From NCBI GenBank assembly GCA_000277445.1, contig AJWJ01000138.1, forward strand, positions 1 through 47,264: a DNA stretch of 47,264 bases. The letters are read 5' to 3'. A program made the position numbers and the translations under genes. The notes under the pieces were generated by a model. It saw only the letters and a list, made by a program, of their open reading frames with translations. It did no database searches and was not told where the DNA came from. This DNA comes from Polysphondylium violaceum (Eukaryota; Evosea; Eumycetozoa; Dictyosteliales; Dictyosteliaceae). Positions 34,942 to 45,792 of this stretch are shown here, piece by piece. How positions within the stretch are numbered: position 1 is the stretch's first letter; each line of letters opens with the position of its first letter.

Positions 34942-36302
34942 TGTATAATATCTACACTACTAATGCTGTATTACTACTTTTGGTGAGCCGTGATGATGTG
35001 TGTGATCTGTGATTGTGATGATGTTTTTTTTTGTGAAATTAGTAAAAAAAAAAAATCTTTTTTTTCGAAAAGGCACCGAGTGTGAAATTTGGTTTTCACT
35101 TAAATGATGACAGAGGCCTTTTGTGTTGGTGGTGGGTGAGGTTGTAGACTGAAATAATAATAAAACAAGTATCCAACAAATTCCTATATTGCTAGATTAT
35201 GATTATTACTATTGGAAGTTTACGTACTGTTACTGCAGACTTTTTGTCTTGTAGTTGAATGTTATTATCAATTGTAAAAACAAAAATAATAAACAAAAAA
35301 CGTGGAAAAAACAAATACTGTGCGAGTGTGAATGCGAAAGAAAGAGTTGAGTGGTGGTTCACTTAATGTTACAGACGATAGATTATGTAATATCAACTAT
35401 GTGTATCTCTAATCTATCTATCTCTCTCTAACTATCTGTCTTTTTTTAAAATCCTAAAAAAAAATGATTTCGGAAAGAGGAACAAGAAAAAATCGTTTTT
35501 TTAACTGCTTCTATAGGAGGGGCCTTGCGAAAGAAAAAAAAAAAAATTAAATTTTTATTTTTCCCGACTCTCTTTGCAGTTTGTTTTTTTGAATGATTCA
35601 CACAAAAACTTTTTATAAAAATCTAAACGCAACAAATGAATGAAAAGTGGTGTGTGTTTGGAGCCTGGGGAAAACAATATCAATGATAAAAAATTCCTTT
35701 GAAATGTTTTATATGGTGATGGAAGTGTGTGATATTTTATTTTGTATGGTGATGGTGTTGAACGTTACGATGGATGGAGTTGGGACGAGAATTGTTGGTG
35801 AATCTTGTCCGAAACTGTCTGTTATTTTTAATTTTCGCCTATTTTCTTGAGCCCTAAAATTCAATCGATGATCCTACTACACTAAATATAAGAGTAAATA
35901 AAATTAAATATTTACATAAGAAACAAAGATCAAGGTGATTTGAGTGAATGATAGGTCGAATGAAAATTATGTGAGATGAACAACTTGTTCTTATTTTTAT
36001 TTAAGAAATGTGTCTCTTTGAAAAAAGAAAATAGAAAAAAAAAAAAAAAAAAAAAAGAAAAAGCAAAAGAAAAAGAGTCGAAAAATATGTATATGCATAT
36101 TCCTAACAAGTATATATCATTGATCATTAAAGATAACCTGTGTATAATATTAAATTTTGTGTATTATTTATTTTTCTTGTTTTTACTTTCACACCACTCT
36201 TTCTGGTTAGATTTATTATAATATCAGAGTGTAGAATAAACACACCAATATTAGACTATCACCCACGCACAGGGCTTTTATAAATCTGGTTTTTACTCAA
36301 AG

Positions 36303-36349
36303 ATTTTTTTTCATTTTTTTCATTTTTTTTCATTTTTCTTCATTTTTCT
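36303..36349. repeat. Imperfect tandem T-rich repeat with CATTTTT units
   Basis: Four or five units of about 9-11 bases, each T-run followed by CA. This is low-complexity intergenic DNA. Confidence 0.6.
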
Positions 36350-36723
36350 CGCGTTATCTCGATAGAGATTTCTATTTTCCCTGTGTTGTTTAAACAGCAA
36401 ATTTGTCTCATACAAATAACTGAAACTCAGTATATATATTTAAACACCATATATGGCTATCTTTTAAATATCTTATTCCATCTTAGATATTTTATTTTAA
36501 GGATATATATGTCCATATAAGTATATTTATGTTATATAAAGAGAGAGTGTGTAGTGTGGTTAAATATTTCATTATATTACATACCCCACCCACATATTTA
36601 TGTCTATATAACATACGTTTACAAATTATTTCTTTTTGTGTGTGGGAGTGAGTGGGGTGACATGCGTCCTGAATAATCAACTTTTTATAATGACACGATA
36701 AAAGTAAATTATATTGGTGTTGT

Positions 36724-36954
36724 TTGAAGAGAGATCAAAGATTTCTTTTCCAAACTGATTACTCTCATGGTAATTTCCTTTTAAGTGATCATATTGGATT
36801 GAAAATAATAAAATCTTTAATACAGAAAGAAAAGATTGGAATTTGTCATGATGAAAACGAACAGGTTAGGTTTGTCGCAGCTACACATAATATATCTTGT
36901 GTAAAGATTTTAAAAATAATGTTTATTAGCCATATAGGTTGGGAATTTATATGA
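36724..36954 (+). pseudogene. Possible gene remnant, weakly ankyrin-like
   Basis: A 76-codon open stretch without an ATG start, in otherwise non-coding DNA. HIGLKIIKSLIQKEKIG and FVAATHNISCVKIL have the spacing of two degenerate ankyrin-type repeats, as in the many ankyrin-like families of social amoebae. No flanking exons were found. It may be chance in A/T-rich DNA. Confidence 0.2.
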
Positions 36955-37427
36955 GCCAATTAACAAACCTCAATATGATAGTTAAAAGAGAGCCAACTGA
37001 TCAATTGATCATTTCTGAGAAATTAAGAAATATACGTTTATCACAGAACTATGAATTCAATCAAGTCATTATAATTTTTCAATTTTTTTAAAAAGGATGT
37101 CCTGATTTACACAAACCAACGAATAATTTACAAATCCTTTTTTTTTTCAAAAAGGTGTATACTTTGAATCAAATTTATCAATTATATATTCAATTGCATA
37201 GCTAATTATTTTAAATATAGTAAAATCAAATATGAATGTAATAGGGAGCCAAGCAAAACTTATGAAGAAATATGCACAGTTGAGAGAATAGCAAATTGAT
37301 AGTTTATCTTTGAACTCCAATTGTCTATCTTTTAAAAAGTGATTCTTTTTATATTTTATAAGAATTCTTATATAATATAAAAAAGAATCTTAGCCTATTC
37401 ATTTTTTAATCTAATCTATATTTATTA

Positions 37428-40400
37428 TTAAGCCAATGTTTGTTTTGGTCCTTCTTTTTTTGTACCAACAACTGAGCCACCTCTTTCTTTTAAAAAGTTA
37501 CTATAAATTTGATCATACTTCTTTCTTTCAGAGATGGATATTGATGCTGAAGATTCACTAAAGGCTTTATCGATATGTTTCTGTTGAACTATTGGTGGTT
37601 CTTCTTGATCTAAATCTGTTTTTCCTTTTCCATTTGATTCACCTTGGCTAATATATTGTGATTTTATAGATTCAATCTAGTGGTAATAGTAATTAAATGA
37701 ATATTATTAGTTTGTAAACAATGATTGAAATTATTAAACTTAATAAACTTTACCTCTTTTAGTAAATTTGTTTTCTGCTCAAAGGTTAGATTATTTGATT
37801 GCTGAGAGGTTGGTTGGAAAATGACAAATGAATCTTGTTTACCAGTGGTATCGCTATTGGCATTTTGTTTATCTTGATTCTCTTTTGCCAATCTTTTCTT
37901 TTCTTGATGAATATCCATCCATTCGTGAATGGACGACAGTTGGGAATTATACATCAAGGCTTTTAAGTCTGCACCCGTGTAGCCTTCGGTTTTATTTGAC
38001 AAGTCTTGCAATGATACATCGGGGGCTATGCTCATTTTACTGCCCAAAGTTTTAATAATATCCAGTCTCTCCAGTTGAGTTGGTATGTCACATAGTAGAC
38101 TCTTGTCTAAACGACCTGGTCTCAGAAGAGCGGGATCGATGAGATCGGGTCGAGATGTAGCTGCCAAAACATAGACACCATTTAAACCTTCAACGCCGTC
38201 CAGTTGGGTGAGGAATTGATTTACTACACGATCAGTGACGCCTGTGCTATCGTGTCCTCTACGAGGGGCGATCGAGTCAAATTCATCGAAAAACAAGACA
38301 CATGGCTTGGCAGAAGAGGCACGAGAAAACATGTCTCTTACCGACTGTTCACTGGAACCAATATACTTGTTTAATAGTTCAGGTCCCTTGACAGAAATAA
38401 AGTTTAGTCCACACTCTCCGGCAATGGCTGAGGCTAGGAGGGTCTTTCCGCAACCAGTGGGGCCGTATAAAAGAATACCTGAACGAAGTCTGAGTGGGGA
38501 TGATTGGAAAAGTTTGGGATACTTGGATGGCCACTCAATGGTTTCTTTGAGGATCGCTCTGACATTATCAAGACCGCCAATGTCTTCCCATTTGACCTCT
38601 GATGAATGGAGCTTAATGCCCTTTAGTGTGATGGGGGTGTAGCCTTCTCGGGCCTTTTCAATGACAGAGAAATCAATAAATCCAGGACGATGGCTCGATG
38701 GGTCCTCCATTTGTCGGATCGATGCAAGATGTATGGCACGATCGATAATTTGCTCGATATCACTTCCCAAAAAGCCTTCGAGTGTGCCAGAGAACTTTGA
38801 GACGTTGGCATTTAATGGATTGTCCATTGTGAGTGAGTGAACATCTAGTATTTTCTCTAATATCTCGAGACGCTCTTCTCTGGTGGGTGCCGGCAACTCG
38901 ATTGTCAGGCCAAACACCTCGGGAATTTGTATTGATTGCGAGAGGGTCTGTGGCGATTGTGCGGTGGCAATCAATGCAAGTGGGGATTTTTGTGAAGAGT
39001 GTTTGAAACAAAGTGACTTCAAAAACGATACCAATTGCTCCGATCTAATCTTTGATCCGGGATCTTGATCATTGGGTGTTGGAATGATTGAATCCAAGTC
39101 CTCGAGTATCAATAGACTTGAAGTGCCAACCGATTGTCTAGCACGATTGAATGCCTTCTCCATGATGTTTCTAATCTTTTCTACCTTTATATCTTTAAGT
39201 TCCAAACAATTTAAACGAGTGACAAAAGTCTGACAATCCTTGTCCACAGCATAATGGGATGCCAAAGCGGTGGAGAGTAAGCTCTTGCCGCACCCATGTG
39301 GACCGCAGATTACCAAACCATTGATTCCCGGTGTATTTAACTCCATTCTAAGGAGGGAATACTCTTTTCTTGTGAATAGATCTAAAAACTCTTTGGCCTG
39401 TTTAATTTTCTTTTCCATGCCACCAATGCGATTGAAGATTTCACCAACTTCATAGTAATCCTCCAATGCTTGTTTCTTTTCGGTTGGCAATGTTTTAATT
39501 TGAGCCAAATGTAATGTTTCATTATTTAACATAAATATTCCATGATTGTTTTGGAATTGATTCTTTTTTTGTTGTACTGCTTGTTGTTGTTGTTCAAAAG
39601 CACTGGTATTACTGTTGCTATTATTTTCATTATATAAAGACATATTATTTAATTCATTGATTAATGAATTATTGGTGGACGATAAAAATGATTGTTGTTG
39701 TTGCTGTTGTTGATTTGCTTGTTGTTGTTGTTGGTGATGATGTTGTTGTTGTTGTGGAATTGGTTGTTGTGGTTCAGATACATTAAATTGAATTGAAATA
39801 TCAATATTTGAATCTAAACTGATGATTGAGCCATTGAGTAAAGGTATTTGTTGATGATCGGTCTTTTTAAATAGATTTAAAAAGAGTTGTTGTAATTGAT
39901 AGTTTGATATAATATTTGGTTTTGATTGTTGTTGTTTTGAAATAAATGCCGAGATATTATTCTTTTTCCATAATACTTGTTGGATAGAGATTGCACCGAT
40001 GATGGGACACAGTGGAAGAGCATGTGAAGGAACATACTTGAGTTTAACAAAGGTGTTTATGTAAAAGTTGCCAAGGGTTCTAATGTTTTTATGAATCATT
40101 ACTTGCTGACTAGAGGCTCTGGGATCGACAAATACTCTAGAGAAAATTGATCTTTTGATTCCTGATAAAGATTGATTGCCACCTCTTGATTGTTGTTGTC
40201 CTTCATCATCAGAGTCTTCTGATTGTGATGAGTTGCTGCTGCCTTGGTCACCTTTGATTAATGATATCTCGATAATATCACCTTGATTCCATTCAAATAG
40301 TTCAAGTAATTCTCTATTGACATAGATTTCATTGAAAAAGTTGATGTTGCTAGTTCTGCTGCTGTTGCTGATGTTGCTGCTGCTGCTGTTTTTAGATGTT

Positions 40401-41173
40401 GTAGATGGTGAGGATGATGATGATGAGGGGGATGAGGGTAGGGGATAGTATTCCTGTACCATGAGGTATCTGGGAACAAGGGCAGTTTGCGATACTTTGG
40501 AAGCACTGGGTATATTACGAGGCTTTGGTGCGACAATAATCTCAGAGTTGGGGGACAGCTTGACTACATCTGCAGGCTGAGTTTCCAGGACCCTGAGCTG
40601 AATCATTGTTTTGTGGTGTATCCATATGGGTACAATTTGACCAACAAACAGTATATTCACTTGATTGAGGAGCTGTTCTTCCAAATATGAGGAATTGACC
40701 TCGAGAATCTCCCAATCATCCGAAGTGAGTGGTTCCACTTGAATCGAGGTGGCGGAAGAGATACTTGTGTTCACCTTTACCTTGACCACCTGACCACTCT
40801 TTAAATTCAATGCAGCACCCATTTGAGGACTCATCTCTATGCATCTAGAATTTCCTCCACTGGTAACAGAAGATGCGCTGCCAGCCCATCCGACATAGAC
40901 TTTTTTGTCTTGTTTATTCTCTTTATCATACCAACCCAACTCCAATGACAACGATCCCAAAGATCTCGAGTTTTTCTATTGGTTGAGAATTTGTACAAAT
41001 ATTAGATTTATTCAGATTACATATCTAGATTAATAGATTTGCAATTAAATCTATCGAGATCTATAAATCTATAAATATCTTACCTCTGAGTGTGCCAACA
41101 AAGATTGAATGATTTGTGGGGGTAATGACACAAAACAGTCTGTCATAAACTTGAATGAAACCTCTAATTCCAT
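37428..41173 (-). CDS. pex1: PEX1, peroxisomal AAA+ ATPase (1,186 aa)
   Basis: Exons are 41173-41084 (MELEVSFKF), 40975-37754 and 37676-37428 (TAA), with introns GTAAGA...AATAG and GTAAAG...CACTAG, both phase 0. The start matches the PEX1 N-terminal domain (DCFVSLPPQIIQSLL, then WAGSAS and IEMS). Long Gln/Asn/Ser tracts fill the middle (about 190-500). D1 has Walker A GPHGCGKS (588-595) and Walker B LLILEDLDS. D2 has GPTGCGKT (868-875), VLFFDEFDSIAPRRG, and the second-region-of-homology motif DPALLRPGRLD. With PEX6 it forms the hexamer that pulls ubiquitinated PEX5 out of the peroxisomal membrane. D2 is the active motor in known PEX1, and its motifs are all present. D. discoideum PEX1 is of similar size. 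The promoter is shared with the divergent RNase III-like gene. Confidence 0.95.
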
Positions 41174-41396
41174 GACTACCAATAGATCTTGTTCGATCTT
41201 CCCTACAATAACTGATGATTAAGATATATCAATTCAATAATTAAAATTTTCATCACACCAAATTTTTTATTTTTTTTATTTTTTTTTATTTTTTATTTTT
41301 TTTATGATTGAAATTTGTTCGTTTTTTTACTCTGAGGATTTACTCTGAAACGAAAGTCATACGTTTCAGATTTGTGTATATAGATATTAATCAAAA
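41174..41396. promoter_or_regulatory. Compact bidirectional promoter, PEX1 / mitochondrial RNase III-like gene
   Basis: Only 223 bp separate the two divergent start codons. The core is a T-rich block (about 41265-41304) followed by two CTCTGA copies (41330-41347). It is the shortest divergent spacer in the window. Confidence 0.6.
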
Positions 41397-42525
41397 ATGA
41401 TGAAACGATTTATTACAAATGTTTTAGTACCACAACACACAACTTGTTTATTCAATTTATCTTTATCATCATATACAACTACTAGATTAGCAACTAGTGC
41501 AGTGGCTATCAAGAGTAAAAAAGAACACACATATAGTAACAAACAAAAAAAATATAATAATAAAAAGGACAATCATAATATAAATAGTAATAATGACGAT
41601 AAAAATCAAAGGCCTCCACAACCACAACAACAATCACCACTACATCAAACACCCAGAGTAAAAGAGGAAAAAAAAGAAGACTTTATTTATAAATATGGAA
41701 GTAAAATTGAAAGTGAGCAAGAGATAGGCAAAGAGTTGTTGGGTTTTATTCAAGATAGATTTAAAATTGACACAAGCAGCACCACCAATACCGAGGATTT
41801 TATTTTAGCATTTACAAATTTCAATAGTTCCATCACAGCATCTGGTCAATTGAATTTGGCAGCCAATCAAAAGTTGATGTATTTTGGGAAACTGTGTCTA
41901 GGTAAAACAATACAAGACTCTTCTTCTTTTCAATTTGAAGAAGACATTCATAGATTAGAGTTTAGACGTAGTGTTGAGTCTTCTTTTTTCCTTAGAAAAC
42001 GATTTGTTTCACTGGGTTTGGATCAATTTGTAAGATTCAATCTAAAGAAACAACAGATAAAGAATATAGAGTATTATCAAAACCATTATTACTACCAATC
42101 AATGGTCAAGTTTCTTGGAGCACTCTATTTAGAGTTTGGATATATAAAAACATCGCTTTTCATCCACCAATTCCTCTTGGAGCAACCCACCAAACCCTTG
42201 GAATCAATTCTTTTAGATATGCCAAATTATACTTTAATTAAAAGATTCGCAATGTATAAATTAGAACATCCAATCATAGAGTAAGTATTATGTTTAATTT
42301 AACTAATTATTACTATTGTGCTTTACATATTAATATTTTAATTTTAGAACAAGTGCGCATTTGCCTTTATATGAAACTACAATTAAATCTGGAAGAACTG
42401 TTTTACAAACTGGATTTGGTTTAACAAGAGACGATTCAAAATATAGTTGTATGGAGCTTTTAAATCAACAAACAAATACATTGGGTGAAACTCTTTCTCT
42501 AATATTAAGAAAAACAAAGAATTAA
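41397..42525 (+). CDS. Mitochondrial RNase III-like protein, probably large ribosomal subunit mL44/mL57 type (353 aa)
   Basis: Exon 1 is 41397-42280 and exon 2 is 42348-42525 (TAA), with intron GTAAGT...TTTTAG. The N-terminus MMKRFITNVLVPQHTTC is basic and free of acidic residues, as in mitochondrial targeting sequences. It is followed by a Lys/Asn/Gln-rich spacer. From about residue 95 the layout recalls an RNase III fold: EDFILAFTNFNSS (position of the LTHRS helix), NQKLMYFGKLCLG (position of the RLEFLGD signature, without its acidic catalytic residues), and KFLGALYLEFGY (position of the EALIGAIYLD helix). Inactive RNase III domains of this type occur in mitochondrial ribosomal proteins mL44 and mL57. 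The C-terminus (SGRTVLQTGFG) could be a reduced RNA-binding part. Assignment to a particular ribosomal protein is uncertain. Confidence 0.55.
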
Positions 42526-42662
42526 TTTATTTAAATAAATTTGATATTTATATTAAAAGTATTTAATTTACAGGATTTTTTTTAAAAAAAAGAAGGATTT
42601 TTATTTTAAATGGTTGATTTTTAGATTTAAATAAAAATTGAATAAATAAATTAAATAAATAG

Positions 42663-42686
42663 AATAAATAAATAAATAAATAAATA
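42663..42686. repeat. AATA tetranucleotide run
   Basis: About six tandem AATA units lie between the 3' ends of the RNase III-like gene and the CAP-papain gene. Confidence 0.85.
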
Positions 42687-42718
42687 ATTTGTTGTTATTG
42701 CTTTCATGGAAAACAAAT

Positions 42719-44153
42719 TTAAAAGGTTGGAAAATATCCAGAGTAACCCAACATATAACAATTATCATTGGCAGCATTGAGTTTCATATAGCCAGATTGA
42801 CCCCACCATGTTCCCCAACTGTTTTTAATTAACCAATAGTCACCGCTTGGGTTGTAGCCGACCAACAATACGATATGGTTGGTAGTGGTGTATTTGGTGG
42901 CACAGTTAAAAGTACCGGTTTTGTATGCTTGGAAGGCACTGTCTACATATAAAGAAACACTGATTGGACCTTTCTTTAGTTCATCAATCATTGCTTGTTT
43001 GTTGTTGCTAGCAGTATATCCATAGTTGGCATACTTGAATCTTGGTTTGGTGCTAGTTTTAACACAAGTTTGAACAACAGTTTTATAGGGATCATCAACT
43101 TCATAAGCAATACCAGGTGCAAGGAATTCGCTGTAAACCTTTGAATGCCATCCACCATTGCATCCATTTGGAAGACAACTGAGGGCGTTTTGTTCAGAAA
43201 GATCCAATGTGGCCTTTTGGGAAAGACCATTCTTGATTAAATATCTAGATTCCATAGCGGCTACAGAACCAAAGGTCCAACATGAACCACATTGTCCTTG
43301 ATCTCTAATTGGGGTTTGATAATTGGACCAATCTACAAAATTGACAGGGGGAACAGTTGGAGCAGGGGTAGTGGAAGGTTTAGGAGTAGTAGTTGGAGCA
43401 GGGGTAGTAGGGGAAGAGGTTGGCTTAGGGGTAGTAGTTGGAGCGGGGGTAGTGGTTGGTTTAGGAGTAGTGGTTGGAGCAGGGGTAGTAGTTGCTTTGG
43501 TATATGGAACAACACCACTATAACCACCAGGTGGGTTATAATCACATGATAAAATTGCTTTATCTGCGCAAATTGATTTAGCACAACCAAACTTTGTTGT
43601 GGTTGACCACATTGTCTTTTGATTTATATTGATTAGTATACCAGAATATTGAAAAACATATGTAAAATCTTAAAATAATAACTAAACACTTACAAATACC
43701 CAAGAAAGGCAAGATGTATTTGGTTTACAAGCTTTTGCTGTCCAATCAAAATTTGCTTTTTGAGAGTTGATTGTATTTAATGTCTAAAAATGATATTTGA
43801 TTAATAAAGAGCATTTTTTCCGAAGAATAAAAATAAAAACCTACACTATTTAAATTAAAATAAGCAGCTGGTGACCACCAATAACTAAATTCACTGTTTA
43901 CAGAGTTTAAGGCTTGGGGACTGAATTTTCCATCACACTTATCTAAATGAGTTTGGAGAGTTTTGGCAATATTAGCATCCCAAGTCAATTGAGCAAGGGG
44001 TTTAGCAGCGGCTGGATCTGGACTTGCTCTCCATCTCTTGTGATAATCTACGATAATATTAATTTCAGCTTGAGTCAAAGCAGCCTCGATGACTACAATT
44101 TGCCCAATTATGGCTACAATAAAACAAATAAACAAATAATTTAATCTAGACAT
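42719..44153 (-). CDS. Secreted CAP/SCP domain fused to papain-type (C1A) cysteine protease, no I29 propeptide (431 aa)
   Basis: Exons are 44153-43845 (MSRLNYLFICFIV), 43783-43694 and 43615-42719 (TAA). Introns are phase 0, with donors GTAGGT and GTAAGT. A signal peptide (about 1-24) precedes a CAP/SCP domain (about 26-173): EINIIVDYHKRW, LAQLTWDANIAKTLQ, MWSTTTKFGCAKS, and the closing CDYNPPGGYSG. A linker of repeated TTTPAPTTTPKP units follows (about 174-223). Then comes a full papain domain: DQGQCGSCW with catalytic Cys245 and oxyanion Gln239, GCNGG, NHIVLLVGYN with His380, and LIKNSWGTWWG with Asn398. The end of the CAP domain and the whole protease lie in one exon, so the fusion is not a joining error. 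No ERFNIN/I29 prodomain is present. The CAP domain lacks the usual HYTQ histidine and looks degenerate. The enzyme is likely secreted or lysosomal. Confidence 0.88.
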
Positions 44154-44842
44154 TTTAAATGATACAATCAAGGTAACTTGTCCTATAAATAAATAAATAA
44201 ATATTTAGATGTCTTGTATCTTGTAAAAGAAAAAAAAGCTCTAAAAAAAAAAAATAGTTTAATTTCAAAAATAAATAAAATCAAATTATTAATAGAAATA
44301 TCATAATTTCCACCATATGATCAAGTATGTATATCCAATAATGCTTCCATTCTGCTTAGCGTGACGGGTGAGAAAATCAATTTTAAGGCGAATTGGGAGG
44401 GGTCAAAATGGCTGTGGCCAATAAATTTTTAAAAAACCAAATTCAGAAAAAAAATCTGCAAAAAACAACCACTTTTTTTCAAATGAAAAAAAAAAAAAAT
44501 TGAAATCGATCAACTTACACAGAAGCCATCGATCAAATTATTGTTGATATTTTCAGTCGATTGGTGCTGGTTTTTTTCCCCAACAGTGTTAAAAAGCCAT
44601 CATTGTTAATTAATTAAACTTTCGGGGGATTTAATTCTGTGAAGAGGGAGGCTTTTTGCCCTGAAATAGTGTTTGTTGGCTTTTTTTCTTGCATATAGAT
44701 ATTTTAACCCTGTAGTGATCGATTTCAGATTCCAATTGGCTCTCTGATTTTCTCTATTAATATAATAATTATAGATTTCAAAATAATTTATAGTTGATTT
44801 GATTTCACCATATATTTCTCAATTAGATTTTTAACTCTTTAT

Positions 44843-44853
44843 CACACCCCCAC
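44843..44853 (-). promoter_or_regulatory. G-box-like element (GBF-type)
   Basis: The plus strand reads CACACCCCCAC, giving GTGGGGGTGTG on the minus strand. This fits the alternating G-rich G-box (KGKGKGK) bound by G-box binding factor. In Dictyostelium that factor was characterised on the cysteine proteinase CP2 promoter. It lies 191 bp before the I29-like start codon. Confidence 0.45.
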
Positions 44854-44995
44854 TCTTGTTATTCAAAACAAAACCAACCTTAACCAATCAACAGGGGTTT
44901 TCCATTTTATTTTTATTTTATTTTAATTTATTATCATTATTGAGTTTTGTGATTGTTATTGGTATATATCTATTTTTAAATTTACTTTCCACACA

Positions 44996-45006
44996 ATATA
45001 TAAAAG
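44996..45006 (+). promoter_or_regulatory. TATA box of the I29-like gene
   Basis: ATATATAAAAG about 40-50 bp upstream of the ATG at 45045, a usual distance for short dictyostelid leaders. Confidence 0.5.
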
Positions 45007-45044
45007 ATCTCTATATTAAACTTATTTATTTATCAAGTATAAAA

Positions 45045-45792
45045 ATGAAAATTCAAGTAGTATTATTTTTAATATTATCAATTGTTGCATTGATTTCCAG
45101 TCAGGATTACACTCCTACAGAACAAGAGTTGCAAGATACCTTTTTAAGTTGGATGCAAGCTTATGAGATCTCATACACTAGCGAAGAGTTTCAAGCAAAA
45201 TATAATCAATGGAAATTAAATTTAGCTGCCATTGCCAAAAACAATGCCGACATTACTCAACCAGATGGTGTTTTTAATCAACCAAAAGCTTCAGATGCCT
45301 TACTCGCCAATGCAGACTTTGCTTTTGAAGCTGAACCAGTAGTCACTTATCCTGAAGCTTCACAATCTCAATGTAAGTGTAACAGATTATCTTATTTGTA
45401 ATGCTCATACTATTCAATTCTAACATCCCCAATATTATATTCACATAGTATCATTGAATAGATTTTCAGATTTATCTTATACTGAATTTGTTTCAACCTA
45501 TGCTGGTGCAGATGCTACTCTTGCAGCTACTGCCGCCACCGCTGCTGTTTTGTCAACTGGTGCTATTATAGGTATTGCTGTTGGTGGTGCTGCTGCTGTT
45601 GGTGGTGTTGCAGGTGCCACTGTCTATGTAGTAAAGAAGAAGAGATCCAATAAAACTAAAACCGTCGCAGCTGAGACTGAATTAGAACAACCAAGCTCAA
45701 GTAACGATAACTTCAAGAGACAAGGTGCTACAAATATCTTTAACATGGACAACCCCCATCACTCTATCACTGCTAGAGCTGCTTACAATTAA
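45045..45792 (+). CDS. Membrane-anchored stand-alone I29-propeptide-like protein (223 aa)
   Basis: Exon 1 is 45045-45372 and exon 2 is 45449-45792 (TAA), with intron GTAAGT...ACATAG. The ATG at 45045 is chosen because it starts a clear signal peptide (MKIQVVLFLILSIVALISSQ) after a TATA box. The mature part begins like a cathepsin propeptide: FLSWMQAYEISYTSEEFQ, YNQWKLNLAAIAKNN. After an insert of about 37 residues it continues LNRFSDLSYTEFVSTYAG, matching the LNxFADLTxxEF end of the I29 domain. No catalytic domain follows. Instead there is an Ala-rich stalk, one membrane span (about 143-171) and a Lys-rich cytosolic tail of about 52 residues. Free I29 domains act as protease inhibitors in some animals. 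Here it could restrain or tether a papain-type enzyme. The divergent neighbour is a papain that lacks exactly this domain. Confidence 0.75.

Larger units (their letters stand above)
34942..37427. other. Long non-coding stretch upstream of the Mg2+ ATPase
   Basis: About 2.5 kb without a convincing gene. It holds A/T tracts (poly(A) at about 36037-36054), G/T-rich patches at 35123-35146 that could be G-box sites for the ATPase gene, and a T-rich run with repeated CATTTTT units at about 36303-36349. The frames near 35647-35850 and 35976-36221 start without ATG or consist of A-tract codons. A possible gene remnant lies at 36724-36954. Confidence 0.55.
44154..45044. promoter_or_regulatory. Bidirectional promoter region, CAP-papain / I29-like protein
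   Basis: 891 bp lie between divergent start codons. On the protease side there is a run of ATAA repeats just upstream (about 44187-44204). On the other side, a G-box-like site at 44843-44853, CA-rich DNA and a TATA box at 44996-45006 precede the I29-like start. The spacer is otherwise A/T-rich with a G/C-richer patch at about 44353-44420. Confidence 0.6.

Noticed and set aside
35647-35850. 67-codon frame upstream of the Mg2+ ATPase
   Set aside because: It has no ATG start, no motif and GT-rich low-complexity codons. It is more likely promoter DNA.
35976-36221. Lys-rich frame of 81 codons
   Set aside because: It is built from a long A tract and A/T-rich DNA, with no conserved feature.
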